A model generated the notes under the pieces. It did no database searches. It was not told the DNA's origin and was given only the letters and a program-made list of their open reading frames with translations. 64,000 nucleotides of DNA from Bactrocera neohumeralis (Eukaryota > Arthropoda > Insecta > Diptera > Tephritidae). Location: the NCBI RefSeq assembly GCF_024586455.1, contig NC_065921.1, positions 434,001 to 498,000 on the forward strand, written 5' to 3'. Made by a program: the position numbers and the translations under genes. This document shows, in pieces, positions 27,001-41,500 of this stretch; positions within the stretch are counted from its first letter, which is position 1, and each line of letters begins with the position of its first letter.

Positions 27001-30000
27001 TCCCTTAGCTCTCATATACCTAACACAACGATTTTCGAACTTCCGCGTGACTTTATATCGTATATATCGTCCACTATGCAAAAACTTGACTTAGCCCTTT
27101 ATAAATAATATCAGAAATTTCGAACACCTGGCTGACTTTACTCCATATAATTGGTGATTGTATGTGAGCTACCTTAATGGAACATAGTGTGGTACTGGCA
27201 AAATTAGATAAAATAGCGTCAATACTACCCCCAACTCACATTTTACCTGAAGGAATTTCTCGAACGTAGAGTTGGAAGAGTATAAAATGTTCGGTTATAC
27301 GGTTCTTACTTGTTAGTATTTAAATTTTTTTTTCGCGAAGTTAAAAATTTATGCTTATGTGAACTTACTTATATACACGCTAAGTTATTGTTATTGCTAC
27401 TACCAATATTATTGTATCAATATTAGAACACTTACACATAAATGATTAGCTTTTATATTTGATTGCATTTTTTCTTACTTTCCATTGGTGAAGGTATTTG
27501 AGACTCGTGAGGAAATCGAAAAAGACTCTTACCCGCGGAAGCTGGTTGCTCCGATTGAGACAGTGTGTATGACACCCTCCGAGTATCATGGCCTTATAAC
27601 AGCAATTATATTACTTATGATTTTGTTATTCAGCATCACTTTGGTCTCCGGCTTAGCTTATCGGTACGTACAAATTGACTGAAAACTTAGTGAATCGAAA
27701 AGGGTACATTTTACGTAAACTCTTTTCTTTGTTTATTTCGAATTAGACGCTACTGGAGCACGATGACGAAGAATCGAATTGCCGATCGACACTCTCCCAT
27801 ACATTCGCTAGGGCAGTCCTCGATACGCACGCACGAGCGCTTCAGTGAGATCGGTCAAATGGCTAGTGGCAGCGGAAATGCAATGCCAAATCGTACCGCT
27901 AATGCATTTCGTGCGAATATGTCAATCTTTGGTGGCAGTCTGCATAAAACCTTTGCCACAGGGTAAGCACCATTTTTAAAATACACATTACACATACTAT
28001 ATGTAGGTCATTTTTCAATAGGAATTTAGCTCGAATGTGTCAACTGCCCGTAATAAATCCGATGCGTAATAACGGAAGCACAAATCATCAATTTGAGGAC
28101 CCTAGTGAGCCAATATATACCGATCCATCATTGTTCGAACGCTCTAGGTGCGTAAGCTCAAATCTTAATGGTGTTATGGTGTTGTGATTGATGGTGTTAT
28201 GCACATAAACATATATATTATACATAAAAGTGGGTCGATTTTTTTTTCTACTAAATCGCATACGCCGGAAATGTTCGACGGATCATACTGAACAACTTTG
28301 TCTAAAAGGCTATGGGTCTAACACCGGTTTCCAACCACCAATCCACCAAAAAATCTGAATAATCGGTTGAATGGGAGATATGTGATTTAGTTGTGCGATC
28401 TGATTGATTCCAACAAATGATCAATAGTATACGGAAATGTGCTTACGTATTAAATATTATTTGGATATATCAAAAACTTGCAAACAAATTTTATGATCAC
28501 TTAAAAACTTAGCCTTTAAATTCGTTGGCTCGAAACCAATTTTAGACCCTAGTTTCTTAGGCATTTTATGCATACGCCATTTTCCCTTTTTTTGGTTCCC
28601 TGTAAATCAGCCCGCTCAAATATAGATTACAGATTACATTTAGATATTTCTACTTATAACACCAAGAAATTTTCGTGAAATGATTGCGCCAGAAGAAAAA
28701 TATAAAATTTTTAAAAAAATATTAATGTACTCTCTTTAGAATGATTACTTACTTTGCTGACTTACCGAATCAAAACCTAAAGTAATTTTAAAATAAAAAT
28801 TTCATATTTAACGATTATTCGTTTATATTTATACATACAATGTATACGCAATAACTTTTCGTAAAATAATTTTAGAATGTGAAAATATTCATGCCATATT
28901 TTTGCGCCCAAAAATTCGAAGCTTCCGCTTTATGCCGAGAAGGGTACGTGCGTTTTTATTAATATTATGTACTTTAATTTTTTTTCCCAAAAATCGTTAG
29001 TGGATTTTTGAGAACCCGTATTAACAAAAATGGCAACACTCATAAGCAAAAGATGTCGTCTTTATTTAGAGATAGTTTTCATACATACGCCCAAGGCATC
29101 TGCATATATTTATAAGTATTTCCAATTCAATGGAGCATTCAGCTTACATTTGCCGGCAATTACAGATTTTTGCTTTGTTGCAATAACCATCGCGCCCACC
29201 TGCTATTTGGCATTTTAAGCTGCACCAATCTCCACCCTTCTGCTCACAAACGCCCTTGAAAGTCAGAGTATTAACTAAAAACAAAACAATGATAATTATG
29301 GTTCGATTATAAATTAAACTCGTATACTTTCAAGAACTATTTTACAACTCGAAAACTTAAAACAATATTTATTTTGCTTTTTTGTCACGTATTAGTTCAA
29401 AGTCTTTTCTCAAGACATAATCCATAGGCCAACTTAATTGATATCAAATATTTGTATTTATATGCACCTTCAAATTGTAAAGCATTCGCGTCGAACACAA
29501 ATAAAAGTAACATAACTTGAGCAAACACGTGAAAGCAATGCATTTTCAACGATTTTATACAACTAGTATTCACCAAAAATTATTTTAGCACCGTCTATGT
29601 GTATTATTTTATTCACGTTTCAAAGGCAATCGAAAAGATTTCGTCTTTAAAAGTTGTGACATTTAAATTTCTTATCGGTTCGCTATTCATTATTGTTGTT
29701 ACTATTATCATTATTTTATTAAAGGGGCGTAGTGCAGAAGCTCAATTCCATTCTTTTATCGAATATTGAGAACCAAACGTTATGTTTGATATACCAAAAT
29801 TTTACATATGTACATATCTTTATAAGCATATGAATGTGTGATGTATGATACCACGTAACGAGAAAGATGAAAAATGCTGTTTAGTATATATACAACAGAA
29901 TACAAATAATCTTTATACATATATAAAAATTACGTGTCACGTTGTTTGTCCGCGATGGACTCCTAAACTACTGAACCGAATTTAGCAAAATTTAGCACAC

Positions 30001-30953
30001 TGTGTCCAGTTCGAACCAACTTAGAAGATAGGATAGTAAAAACAATTCATAAATAAAAAATACAATGTAAGCGTTAATAAACGAACGCTCTATTAAGCGG
30101 ACATCTCCATTAACCATGCACATTAGCCGGTCCCCCAATTAAGCGGACAACTCTATTAACTGGACTGAAAGGCCGGTAACCAGACTTTGATAAACCAGCC
30201 TTAAATTCATTATTTTTCCAATGAAATTTATTTGTATGAAGATATCCAGAATTAAATCTCAATCCCTTGGATTCTTATACAGACAAAAACGTGTTCGCCT
30301 TTATTCGTAAATAAACTTTCACTGTATTGAATAATGGTATAAAATATATACCACAGCAACACATGGCCGGATCCACTAGCAAATTATAATTTTAAAGAAA
30401 AATAAAATCTTTAAACCCAAAAAAAAAAACAATTAACTTATTTGAAAACAGATTTTTCTCTGAAAAATACAGGGATTACAGGAGTTTGGAAAAAATTTAC
30501 AAAACTTCATTTAACGAGGGTTAGGGGTTATTTTGAGTGTTGTTTCTTTTTTAAAAAGATCGGCACAATAAAATATATGAAGGGATGAGAATAGAAAGGT
30601 AAGACGATATATTGAATACCTCCGTACATGCATGTATCTATGGATGGCCTTTATAGAATTTAATAAATTTAAAAGAAGTGTTTTTATTAATAATATACAC
30701 AAGACCTGAAAACTAGCTTACACTAGCAAAGAACATACTATACATTCATACATCCATGCAATAATCTCCGAAATTTTTGAAAATGTTCAATTTATTTGCA
30801 GGAGTAAACCGAATTGCAATTTTCTAAATATGTAATTGATAAGTTATTTTGATAATTCTCACTATTTTCAAATATTTAATTGATTTTATGTATTCCAGAT
30901 CCTTGCGCAGCCTGACCACAGAGGGAGAAGCTGAGAATCGTCACGCTGTGTAG
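18097..30953 (+). CDS. nompA: NompA-type PAN/ZP transmembrane protein
   Basis: Extracellular-matrix linker of mechanosensory organs: in Drosophila NompA joins the sensory dendrite to the cuticle. Exon bounds: 18097-18172, 18245-18592, 18684-18778, 18920-19029, 19199-19275, 19486-19618, 19731-19873, 20055-20241, 20996-21108, 21175-21435, 21603-22667, 22785-23241, 23293-23456, 23513-23606, 23681-23765, 23848-23987, 24833-25069, 25127-25461, 25537-25604, 27494-27663, 27747-27962, 28022-28147, 30899-30953; total 1584 aa, frame-consistent, near Drosophila length. Order: signal peptide (1-25); four PAN/apple modules (about 26-425); Gly- then RYP-rich linker (428-930); fifth PAN (about 940-1076); ZP domain with eight Cys (1077-1313); furin-type RRRRS (about 1325); one TM segment (1429-1451); cytoplasmic tail ending ENRHAV. 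PAN1 'CKNGLGRVLYERLP' and the whole architecture support nompA. Intron 19 carries a dispersed repeat. Alternative: another PAN-ZP gene (neyo, nyobe or morpheyus), judged less likely. Confidence 0.9.
21175..22667 (+). repeat. RYP/DRDRYP coding repeat region in nompA
   Basis: Exons 10 and 11 encode a Gly-rich stretch followed by about twenty imperfect repeats centred on Arg-Tyr-Pro, usually spaced by D/R/E residues (for example DRDRYPGD, ERYPGER and DRYPNDR). The DNA repeats are variants of 'gatcgttatcca'. The segment has no Cys and separates PAN4 from PAN5. It would be an extended, highly charged, tyrosine-rich spacer. Its repeat structure makes unit-number variation between alleles or species likely. 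Confidence 0.9.
26161..27316 (+). repeat. Dispersed repeat copy inside nompA intron 19
   Basis: It opens with 'gcaacatgttactacagattataatagttttgtacacctaacggttg', then has the CTGTCTGTCTGTCCGTCCGTC tract (about 26298), 'gtggccccgc' and a late 'gggtcaatacttccct' block. It ends with 'agtataaaatgttcggttatacggttcttacttgtta'. The modules are in the same order as at 8325-9388. The sequence is diverged and has no coding potential, and accounts for most of the 1.9-kb intron. Confidence 0.75.
28148..30898. repeat. nompA intron 22, filled with repeat remnants
   Basis: This is the 2.75-kb intron before the last coding exon. About 28228-28640 resembles a degenerate interspersed element ('gtgggtcgatttttttt' is also found inside the 58001-58653 element). 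About 29920-30050 contains 'acgtgtcacgttgtttgtccgcgatggactcctaaactactgaaccg', a pattern I know from dispersed fly repeats. About 30070-30330 has 'ctattaagcggacatctccattaacc', typical of Tigger-like element ends. Boundaries are not resolved and no ORF is supported. Confidence 0.5.
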
Positions 30954-31855
30954 GACCGCCTTATAGCACATACAAAATACATAAACATAATGCACAAAGA
31001 AGAAATTAAAAGTCATTGTAGATGCAGCAGATTAAGTAAATTACAGTATAATATTGCAAACATAAGAAAATTCCACTTCCGTACCGCTATGCTACATAAA
31101 CTATTACATATGTTTACAAAAACATGTATATGTTTGCGTAACAAAAAGTTACATTACGTAAAATGCATCTATAGAAGGTATAGACTTTGTTGTAAGAGTA
31201 TTTTTGAAAGCTTAATTTTAAGAAAGCTATGTAAAATAAAATTATGCGTTTTGTGTAGGTAACATCTGCAATGAAAAATAATAAAACTGAGCATAAAAAA
31301 CAATACTTTATACAAAATTTGTTGAAGAACACCAGGAAGGAAGGGGTTCGCTTGCCAAGATCAAAGCCGAGCAAATACTTTCAAGTGTTGGCAACACTTT
31401 AAAATCACAACTTGTTATCTTATATTATAGGACATAAACGTGTGTGAATTTCACAGGAAACTTCAATATATCAAATATTATTTGATCACTTAATTTTGCC
31501 AAGATGTCTGACATGTTGCCGATATAACTCACTGGAGGTTTGTATTGTCAAATTAGGTTTATGGGGACTATTTGAAGTGAATAAAGATCCGACTTCGCCC
31601 ATTTTTACATGAGTGACATGGGACACTTTGAGGGCAGTAGTTGCGCAAAGAGTTATCTGTTATTTTTTATTGGTGATCGATTTACAAGTATGTATATAGC
31701 GTAAAATGCAAGCAAAATGTTGATACTTCTGACGTATTTATTTAGCGAGTTATTGTATTAGCAAGTTTGGCTCTTACGCCCACATCGTTTATCGGTAGTA
31801 CAAAATGTTGTCAGAGGGTCTAGAAGATGCGCATTTTTTAGGTTTTTAACCATAC
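30954..31855. other. nompA 3' UTR and intergenic
   Basis: The 3' UTR follows the TAG at 30951-30953. A candidate AATAAA poly(A) signal lies at 31280-31285. Beyond this the sequence is AT-rich and includes what may be degenerate 5' parts of the mariner remnant that follows. No gene is supported. Confidence 0.45.
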
Positions 31856-31859
31856 TATA

Positions 31860-32150
31860 CTTCTGCTCACACCACACATCGTTGCTTGTGCCAAAAACAA
31901 CATGTTAATGGTGCCGCAACCACCGTATTTTCCAGACCTGGCCCCCGGCGACTTGTTTTTGTTCTCAAAACTGAAGAGACTCATGAAAGGACGACGTTAC
32001 ACTAAGATTGAGAATCGTGCATCGAAGAAGCAGCTAAACAAGATCACACAAAATTACCTTTTTAAGTGCTTTGAGGATTCGAAAAAAACGCTGGCAGTTA
32101 CTGGTGGTTGCTTTGAAGGGGGCACAAATTTATCTTCATGAATAAATAAA
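31860..32150 (+). pseudogene. mariner transposase, C-terminal remnant
   Basis: An open frame at 31902-32141 contains 'PPYFPDLAPGDLFLFSKLKR', the conserved mariner segment around the third catalytic Asp (family pattern PPYSPDLAPxDxxLFxxLK). It is followed by 'MKGRRYTKIEN' and 'CFEDSKKTLAVTGGCFEGG', matching the usual mariner C-terminus. The upstream catalytic Asp residues, the DNA-binding domain and inverted terminal repeats are not recognisable, so it is an inactive fragment. Confidence 0.8.
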
Positions 32151-32989
32151 CACTTACAAACATATGTACATATCTATATGTGTATGTATACTAGAATAAA
32201 GACGAAAACGTCATTACAAGTATATAAATACAATATAAGGGATTGTACTTGAGTTCGATGAAGACATCTATTATACCCTGTCGCAACATGTTGCAAGAGT
32301 ACAAAAATTATGTTATGCAAAAATAGTTCACACAAGTTCACAATCAATCATCCATAATGTATATATTATATATGTATGTACATATATGGAAGTGCACGAA
32401 ATCTCGAATACCCAATTATCTATATGATAATCAGCGAATATAATAATATATGCACATTCTTAGCTTATAGCTGAAACGTGAATTTTAGAGAGTTTTGTTT
32501 GGTCATAAAAAAGTAAATTGTTTAAAAAATAATAACTTTAATTTTATTTTCTTTTTGGTTACTGAAATCATTTAGCCGCCACTAGCACGCGCCGTTATTT
32601 ACATGTGTGCAGCCAACATTTATGTATTGGGCATGTGCCCGACCGCTAACCGGTAGTACATTCACCAACAGCTCTGCAACGGCCTTTTATTAAAACATTA
32701 TAAATATTTAATAACAAGAGGTACGAACCGCTGACTTTCTTCTCAATTAATATGCATTCTTTTCACTAAGAAAAGTTTCCGGAAACCAATATTTTTTTGT
32801 TTTTGTTTTCGTTATTAGTAGGAAATAGTTTTTCGGTGCAACGGTCGTGCATAGCTGCACAGATTATATATTATTATTATAACTCATATTATTTGGGATG
32901 TTTGTGCAGCTGAAATTGCGTTTAATATATGTACATAGATAGTAATGTCCCGACACCTAAACTACGCAAGTCCGATCAAATCACGAAAT

Positions 32990-34260
32990 TACCGATGGCT
33001 TGCTAGTAATTAGACTGGCGGTTATAGCCGAGATATCATGTGCAGCCTGGTACTTCTCCATTTAATCTCTACAACGGAGTGGAGTATTCTCTTGATTTGC
33101 TAAAGTATGTCAATGTCGTCGTATATCTCGTACAGCTCATCATTCAATCGACTACGGTATTCACTGCCAATGCGCAAAGAACCATAAATCTTAAGCAAAT
33201 CCTCTCTTTCGAATAATCCTAAGGCCGACTCTTCAAATGATTTCATTGTCTGTGCCTCCACACCATAGAGCAGGATATTGTTAGTGTTGATAATAGAGAC
33301 CACCAAGGTAAACGAAATTTTCTATGGCTTCAAAGTTATGACTGTAAACAGTTACGTAGTATTCAAGTCGCGAATGCGACTACTGTATGTTTAATGACAG
33401 GGGACATTTCGTCTTGTCCTCGTTCACAACCAGACCCATACGCTTTGCTTCCGTATCTAGTCTGGAAAAAGCAGAACTAACGGCGGGGTTGTTGAGGCCA
33501 ATTATACCAACATTATCGGGGTATGCCTGCAGCTGTACACTCTTATAGAATGTTTTACCTTGCCTATTTATCTCTGCAGATCGTATTATTTTTTTCAGCT
33601 ATAGATTGAAAATGTCACTCGATAGGAAGTCTCCTTGTCTTAAACCCGGCTCGGAGAAGTCCTTCCCTATCCTGACGGAACTTTGTGTTGCTCAACGTCA
33701 GCTTACACAGCTGTATTAGCTTTGCGGGGATAGATGCAATTTCTTTTCGTATTATATTGTCATCTTCCTTTAACGGGTCGTATCCAAGACTTGGCGCATG
33801 TTAAAAATTTGGTCAATAGTAGCTTTTTTAGGTCTAAAGCCACACTTATAAGGTCCAACCAGTTTGTGGGCTTCAGTCTTTCACACATTACGCTCGATAA
33901 GACCTTATATACCCTTTTTCTGGATTAGGCAGAGTACACTTAGGTTTCAATCGTCAGGCATGCTTTCATCCCACCGTATCTTGCGAAGAAGCTGATACAT
34001 GTACCTTGTTAGTTCTTCGCTGCCGTATTTGCATAGCTTGGTCGGTAATCCATCGACCCAGGCCGCTTTGTTGTTCTTCAGGCGGGTAATTGCTATTTGA
34101 AATTCATTATCGTGGGGCAATGGAACATCTATTCGATCGTCATCGATTGGGGAAAGGGGGTCGCCATCTCCAGATGTTGCACTTCCACTGCTGTTCAGCA
34201 GGCTGGAGAAGTGTTCCCTCTATAACTTCAATATTGTTCCCTACATAACTTCATTATCTG
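32990..34260 (-). pseudogene. Degenerate non-LTR retrotransposon (LINE) reverse transcriptase
   Basis: Read on the minus strand, successive frames give recognisable reverse transcriptase pieces in order. 'ITRLKNNKAAWVDGLPTKL' lies near 34100 (family pattern NKAxGxDGxP), 'PGLRQGDFLS' near 33640, and a decayed YADD region near 33520. The 3' end near 33110-33310 gives 'LLYGVEAQ...LFEREDLLKIYG' and 'ELYEIYDDIDIL'. Several stops and frameshifts separate the pieces, so the copy is dead. The clade is not assigned. No gene of the host lies in this interval. Confidence 0.75.
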
Positions 34261-35561
34261 CGATATCTGGAGCAAACAAGAGCATGCTTATAAGTGAGAT
34301 GATACCAAGCTATGTTAATAAATATAGCAATATCTCTCCTTTGAGATTAGTCTCTCTTGGTCTTTCAATTAGCCACAATTAATTTCCGAACTCGACATTA
34401 CTTATTACTTTAGCTCAAATGTTTCTGCTATTCGTATTTGGATATTATGCAAGCAAACAGATTAACTCAACGGCTACGTTGAACACAAAGTAGCATTTTG
34501 AAATTATTACGCATCCATATATACATACATACATATTTGGACATGAATAAAATAATTTGAAAGTAATTATATACTATACAATAGTAATTCAGATAATTTT
34601 GGCAAAACAGTTCCCCCACACACTACACCAGTGACATAACATGGTGATTCTGTTAGGTGCACAAGAGAACAGGAAAAGGAAGAAGGTAAGAAGAATTGCC
34701 CACTATGTTCATTTATTTGCATGGTTCACCTTTCTCAAGTGTCAGGCAGCATGACTCACATACTTTTATCTTCGTTGGCTTTGTGGGAGCGCACTTGAAG
34801 CGCCAAGCAGCTATTGGGACGTCTTCTTGCTGACGTTGAAAGAAGAAACGCGCTTATTATCGCTTAAGTGCTTTAACGCAAAACATTTGACGAAAACAAA
34901 ACTTCATTGCGACCGACCGCTGGTCGACTGGTGCTTTCATTTGCTCGCCCATTACGGCACTTTCAAAGCTGCGAACAGAGCAGACCAAGCTATCAGGTAC
35001 AACAACAAAGCGCAGCATACACGTTTCGAGCTCGTTATGCAAGTGCCGTCGCCGTCGCCGTCGCCGTTGCTGTGGAGCACAAATGCATTTTAGTTATAAA
35101 CGCTACACACCAAATGTAAATAGAACATTCGAACGGGTGCATTGCATGAGGCGAGACTGCAACTGATGTTTAATTATAATAAGCAATAAACCGCCGCCCG
35201 TGCGAATGTGGACAATACCTTAAGTCTACCAGAATAAACGAATCAAAGCAAGTTAAGCACGGCGTTCGAAAGCCTTCACCGCGGAAAGTGGAAACGGAAG
35301 TGCTTTGTGAAGTGTGTTCAGTTTAGAAGAGTAGTGATTGATATAAAAACAATTTGTGCAAATACAGATTTAAGAATATTAAAACATCGCACATAAACGG
35401 CCACCAGCATTTGAAATGAAATACAAGGACACATTATTGCTTGTACAAATTACATGGTGAATAAATGAAGTGTAATAAATGCGAGTAATTGCGTCAATAG
35501 AACTAACTGAATACTAATTGCTGTAACCAAGTTTCCTTGTGCCACAAAAATACTTAGCAAA
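34261..35561. other. Intergenic and 5' leader of the CBM14 mucin gene
   Basis: About 34500-35100 is mixed-composition sequence with a CCGTCG trinucleotide tract at about 35046-35068. About 35200-35560 is likely promoter and 5' UTR of the downstream plus-strand gene. A TCAGTT that could be an initiator lies near 35318. No coding exon is recognised. Confidence 0.35.
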
Positions 35562-38500
35562 ATGTCTCCAAGTCATTATACAATAAAGCGGTTTCTTCAA
35601 GAATATATCATATTTACAAGTTTGGGATATGCTTTTTCCCGATCTTTGCCAAGTGCAAATAATAGACCAACTCCACAATTTGAACATCATTTTCAAAGTA
35701 ATTTGGCAGTGCACCCATTCTATTACGGTCATCCGAATTCCCAGGCTTATTGGGTGAGTTTCTGAGAATTAAATATTGTGGCATATTAAGATTAATTCAA
35801 AAGTTGTAAGTATTATTTCATTAATACAATTTCACGTGAAATATGTGGATATGAGCAGACTGAAGACCTAATATTAAACTTATACTGATATATCTTTACA
35901 GCCCCATGAGCCAGTTGGTACTTTTTTTGACAAAAAGCGTGGTATATTACGGTCATTTCCCGGCGGAGGCGTACCAGTGTTGGTCGACCATGTAGGTGTC
36001 CAGAAAATAATATTATTAAATACCACTACATCACTATATTCACTTTGAATCTCCAACAGCACAAGCGTTGTTCCAGTAACTTTGTGGGCATTAAGCCACA
36101 TCCCAGTCAACGGCAATACTACTACGTTTGTAAGCCCGATTGTGTGATATTTGGGAAGTGTCAAAACCTGCAGGTAAATCATGAAATAGTTTCATATATT
36201 TTTGTCTAAACAACAAATACCTTTAATCTAATTTATAAAAGTCGTTCGATGCTACCAAAGCGCAGTGCATTCCGTATCCTACCCCTGACTACACTCCAGT
36301 GTGTGTAAAACCTGGCCGCTTTCCCATTTCAACAGATTGCTCGATATACTACAGATGTGATGCAGATCTTAAAGCACACATCCATTCGTGTCCACGAAAT
36401 ACCATTTTTTCGCCGCACAACGAAAAGTGCATATGCGGCGCTCATTGCAATCCAACAAAAGTTTCACTCCATAGTTCGCATATACCTCAGGACTGTGAGC
36501 ACAAATTTCCACCATGTCTGCAAAACGGCACTTTTCGTACGCCCACGGATTGTTCTCTCTACTATACATGTGTTAAGGAAGGGTCGCTCTATCTGCAAAC
36601 TCGCTTCAAGTATGCTAAATATTCAGGGACGGACAAGTAGCAGCATATTAAACATATGTTTACGTATTTCTTTCAGATGTCCAGAGCTAGAGTTTTTTGA
36701 TCCTGCAAAGGGTACTTGTCGGCCGCAACATGAAGTCGCCTGCGATTCTATACAACTATCTGAATTGGTATTTCCCAGGCCACCACCACTACCTCACCTT
36801 CCCGTAATATATCCTGCACATTATTCTATGGACTCACTGGATGATAGTGACTACCCAACGGAATATTCCCTATCTTGCTCTAAAGAGGGTACGTTATATT
36901 ACTGGTTCAAAGTGTTATTTATAATTCACATTTATTTTCTTTAGATACAATCAGCGCCAGCGTTAGCTCAAACGAAAGAACGACGTCTTCAAAATTTCCT
37001 GACTCATTAACAACTTCACCATCTAAACAAATGGTTGATACAAGCTCTGAAAATTCTATAGAAATAATTGCACACACACCAAGCTCTTTTACAGCTTCTG
37101 CTTTCGGCGTAACATCGACAGAACCCTTATTACAAAGCCATTCGTCACCAACAGGAAATTCGAACGGAATAATCCTCTCATCAACTTCTCCGCCCATAAC
37201 AATTGGCAATACTTCCCAAAGTCCTATTTTATCACCCGAAGTTGCTTCTACTAAAACCTTTGCGCCTAAAGCTGTTCCGACCACTAATTCAGTAGTTGTA
37301 GGTGCTTTCACTCCAACATTTCCATCATTAAATCCATCTATTGTGAGCTCTTCTCCTGACATAATTTCAGTTCAAACCAGCTCACCAATAGATTTCGTTC
37401 CATTCGTTCCAACAAAACTACAAACCAGTTCTTCCACAATAGCGTTTTCATCAACAGCTTCCTCAATATTTCACTCATCACGAACGAAACACTCTACACC
37501 TCCTTCCACTCCTATAACTATGTTACCTAGAGACTTCTCTACAACAAATACCAGGTTAGCAGCGGCTGCTGAAATAACTACTGCTCCTTTAATACCCAGT
37601 TCAACAACTCCATCGTCGTCAACAAGTTTTTCAAGTTCTACAGATGAAGATCGCTCTTTACCAACAAAATCTCACACTAGTACCTCTTTAATAAATATAC
37701 TGCATATGAGTTCACCGACTGTTCACTCATCTTCCGTCGAAATAATTACAACCGGAACAGTTTCCACTTCCGATTCCCAACCGCACACTACTCTTCCCAT
37801 AACAGCTTTATTTCCACCAGATTCCACAACAACTGAACTACCAACGACCCATTCAAGAACTATACAATCCTCTATGCCTACTGATTCATCGATTCTACCT
37901 CCGGTGACTTCAAATACAACTTCATCGTTACTAGATGATTCTTCTCCATTAGGCACTGTAGAATCTATTAATGTGACTAAAATTAAGCCAACTGTTTCTA
38001 CCTCCACTTCAGGTATGTATGAACGATGAAAATAACAAAGAAAAGTTACAATTTCTCACTTAAATTATTAGTTATCATCACTCACAAACCCAAGAATACA
38101 ATAGTAATACGAAACTTTATAACATTATTACCTTTCAACTAAAACTATTTATCAACATATAAAATATCAGATCGTTCTCAATAGTCCTGCGGTAGGTAAA
38201 GTTATTTTGCGAATTACAAGACTCGGAAATGACTAACAACCATGTATGACCTCCTTTTCAGTGCAATGCTCTATAATTTATATCAATAACCCAACTTAAG
38301 TGAATGGTCATTTTTGACATACTCTGAAACACGATAAGTTACAATTATTTGCCACAATGTTCTAGAAATATAGTACCGTCGACAAAGTCAAAGTTTAAGA
38401 CGACTTAAAATGATTTTTATACTCTTGCAAAGTGTTGGCAAAAAGCATAAGAGTAGAACTTGTTAATATACTTGTATGAATGTAAGCGAACCACCATAAC

Positions 38501-41500
38501 CATAACCAATCACTAAACGAAGATATATGTAGAACTGTAGTTTAAGAAATTTGATTAGCTTAATTTTTTAGCAACATTTTTTTATAAAAAATTTTTCAAG
38601 CACCTGAAGGAATTTTAAGGTCTTTGATCTTTGTTAGTTGCAAGAGCATAAAATGTTCAGATACACCTGAACTAAGCCCTTCCTTACTTCCAACATTCCA
38701 CACTAACTCACTCATTCATTACACTTTCTTCAACACATTAAATCGAAACTTGACACAAAATCAAATAATTTCAGAAACAACACCTGACCCTATTACAAAT
38801 ACTTTAAACCACAATGAAATTAGAAGTATAAGATCAAGTTTATTGATCCAGCCAGTTCAGTCAAACGAAAGCAATGTCTTTGAACAAACCGTCAATAGTG
38901 AATACGACTCCAATGAATTTGAAAAGCCTGGCTTCTACGATGACTATGAATCGGATTTTGAAACTACTGAAGTTTCGACAACAGATAAATGCGTACAAAG
39001 TGGGGCGTTGAGCGACAGAAATAAACCAACAGAAAAATCAAAAAGTAAAGATACAGAAGGTATAATGAATGATTTACATGATGGTACCGATGCCAGTTAT
39101 TATGAAGGAGGCTCTTTTGAAGTAATATCTTCAAGCACAGTATCTGCTCTCCATGAAGAATCCGTTTCGACGACCCAATCAACAAGATTAATGCTAAATA
39201 CTACTGTTCGCTCAGCTAGAAGAAATGTGCCGAAACACAATTTTGAATTACATAATCAATCCATCACAATACATCAGCAATTAAATATTGGACCGAATAA
39301 ACTGGATGTAATTAACGTAGAAAAACCTTTGTTTAAAAATTCATCTAAAAATTGTAGTGATGACTTGGAAACTACAGGCCCTACAAATATCCACAACTCC
39401 TTGAAAAATATTTTCGCTAAGCCAAACGATAAAGAACTTTCCACCATCACTTCCTCAGAAATACCTACTTTTGAAGATAGTACCGATACTGAATTGACTA
39501 CCGAAACTCCTAAAATTAACTCTCAAAGCATAGAAAATTCAAATATTATCAGTTCAAATGAATACGAATTGGGATCAACTAAATCTTTCTCACAAATGGT
39601 TTCAAACTTCAATACTGATAATCAACTAGAAGACTCGATGAGCACCATGCAACCGTTAGAATTTGCTAACCAGATCACCGCTAAAGAGATGGAAAGTTTC
39701 ACAGAAAGTAATAAAGCTGCTCATATCGCCGCAGTGAAAAGAGATGAAGATTTAGGGAATAGTGAAGATGTAGACTCACAGATAAGTGTCAGCAAATCAC
39801 TTATGCTCAAAGAGAATTCATGGAAGAGCCAAAATAATACTAAGCCGAAAAATTCTACGAAAAATTCTCAAATATTTTCAAAACTCAAAGAGAAAATGTT
39901 AAACAATAAACAAAACAAGAATGTTAAAGAGATTTTTAAAGGTGATGATGACGGAACAACAAATACAAAAACTCAAATCAGTGAGCTTCAAACATCGACT
40001 GTAAAAGAAAGATCTGTGACAGTAAACTCTACAAATACTAAGCAAGACAAAGAATCAGGGAGCTCGTCAAAGATCTCTGCTTTACAAACATCAATGAAAG
40101 CAATTAAGAAAAAAATAGAAGCAGTAACGACAACGGAACCAACGACATTGAAGAGGGCAAGGCAGGTTGGGGATAAAATTAACAACAAATTCGAATACTC
40201 AAATGAATACTCTACTTCAAGTGAAAATCAAATTTTTATAACGGAAAACTCAGTAGAAGCGCATCTGTCTACTTTTACGACGGAAACGAAAATCGGAAAA
40301 ATTACGGAAGCTCCACTAAAAGCAACAGCTGAGGCTAAAGTAGTGACAGCAGAAAACTTACACAGTAAACATAACCATATCTGTAAGGATTTAATAGAAC
40401 CTTCTATGAAATCATCAACGGACTCCACCAACACAGAAGTGAATCTAACTGTGCGCGATAAAGTTCGATTCAATGACACACAGGAACTTAGGGGTGCTAA
40501 AAACAGTACAAAAAGCGTAGAAACTCAGCCAACGGAATTGTCGTTAGTGAGAGGTAAAGTAATTACAGAACCACGCGACCTAGGCACACCACCCCTAACT
40601 CCTTTGAAAATAAGAACATATACAAAAGAAATCGTGCAATTAAACCATAGCAACACAAATTCTATTGACGCTTACAGTTCCAAGTTCCAAGTTAGAGTTC
40701 CGAGTACATATGAACCTATTCGTGATGCCGACATCGAAAATGATAGAAAAATCGCAAACTCTGATCAAATTTCAAAGCTAGTGGATATTTTGTTACCTCC
40801 AAGTACAGACAATCCTGTACAAGATTTGAAAATGGATCAGAATTCGGGTTGTGTGACAACTAGAGACACATTAGCCAAAACGAAACATTTAAATCCAAAA
40901 GAATTTATCAGCAAACACCTTAAAAATGCTGGTAGTGTTATAGAATCCGCTGAATCAGAAACCCCTTTGGGCAGCTTAGAAAAAAGCACTGGTCTTGTAA
41001 GAATTTGTGATCCCTTTCAGAGTAATATCTCAAATGAAGGGAATAAGCAAATAATACATCAATTCTCTAATTCAAAGTCTGACACAAGCAGGTCATTATC
41101 GGCCAGATTACCAGTAATAAGGAGCAATGTTACTTGTAAAACGCTTACGAGAGATTTGCCCTTAAGATCTTTCAAATTATTCTCAACTAAACATTCACTA
41201 TCTACTACGACACAAAATACATTAACATCTACAAAAGAAGAGACTGTCGAGGACACAACAGTTCGAACAACCCATGTAGACATAAAATTCAAAGATAATC
41301 TCATGAATATTAAGTCCAACGATTTGCGTATAACACGTAATGTGCAAAATACAAATACACTACAAGATACACCTCAAACTTACAAAAGGACATTTAGAAC
41401 GAAAATTGCAGGTTCTAATACAAATTCTGAACCAGTTACAGAATTTCCAATTCATGCTACCGATATACCCAAGCTCGAAGTCGTAGTCTTCGGAAACCTG

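Noticed and set aside
37723..38007. Minus-strand frame opposite the mucin exon
   Set aside because: Antisense shadow of Ser/Thr-rich codons.
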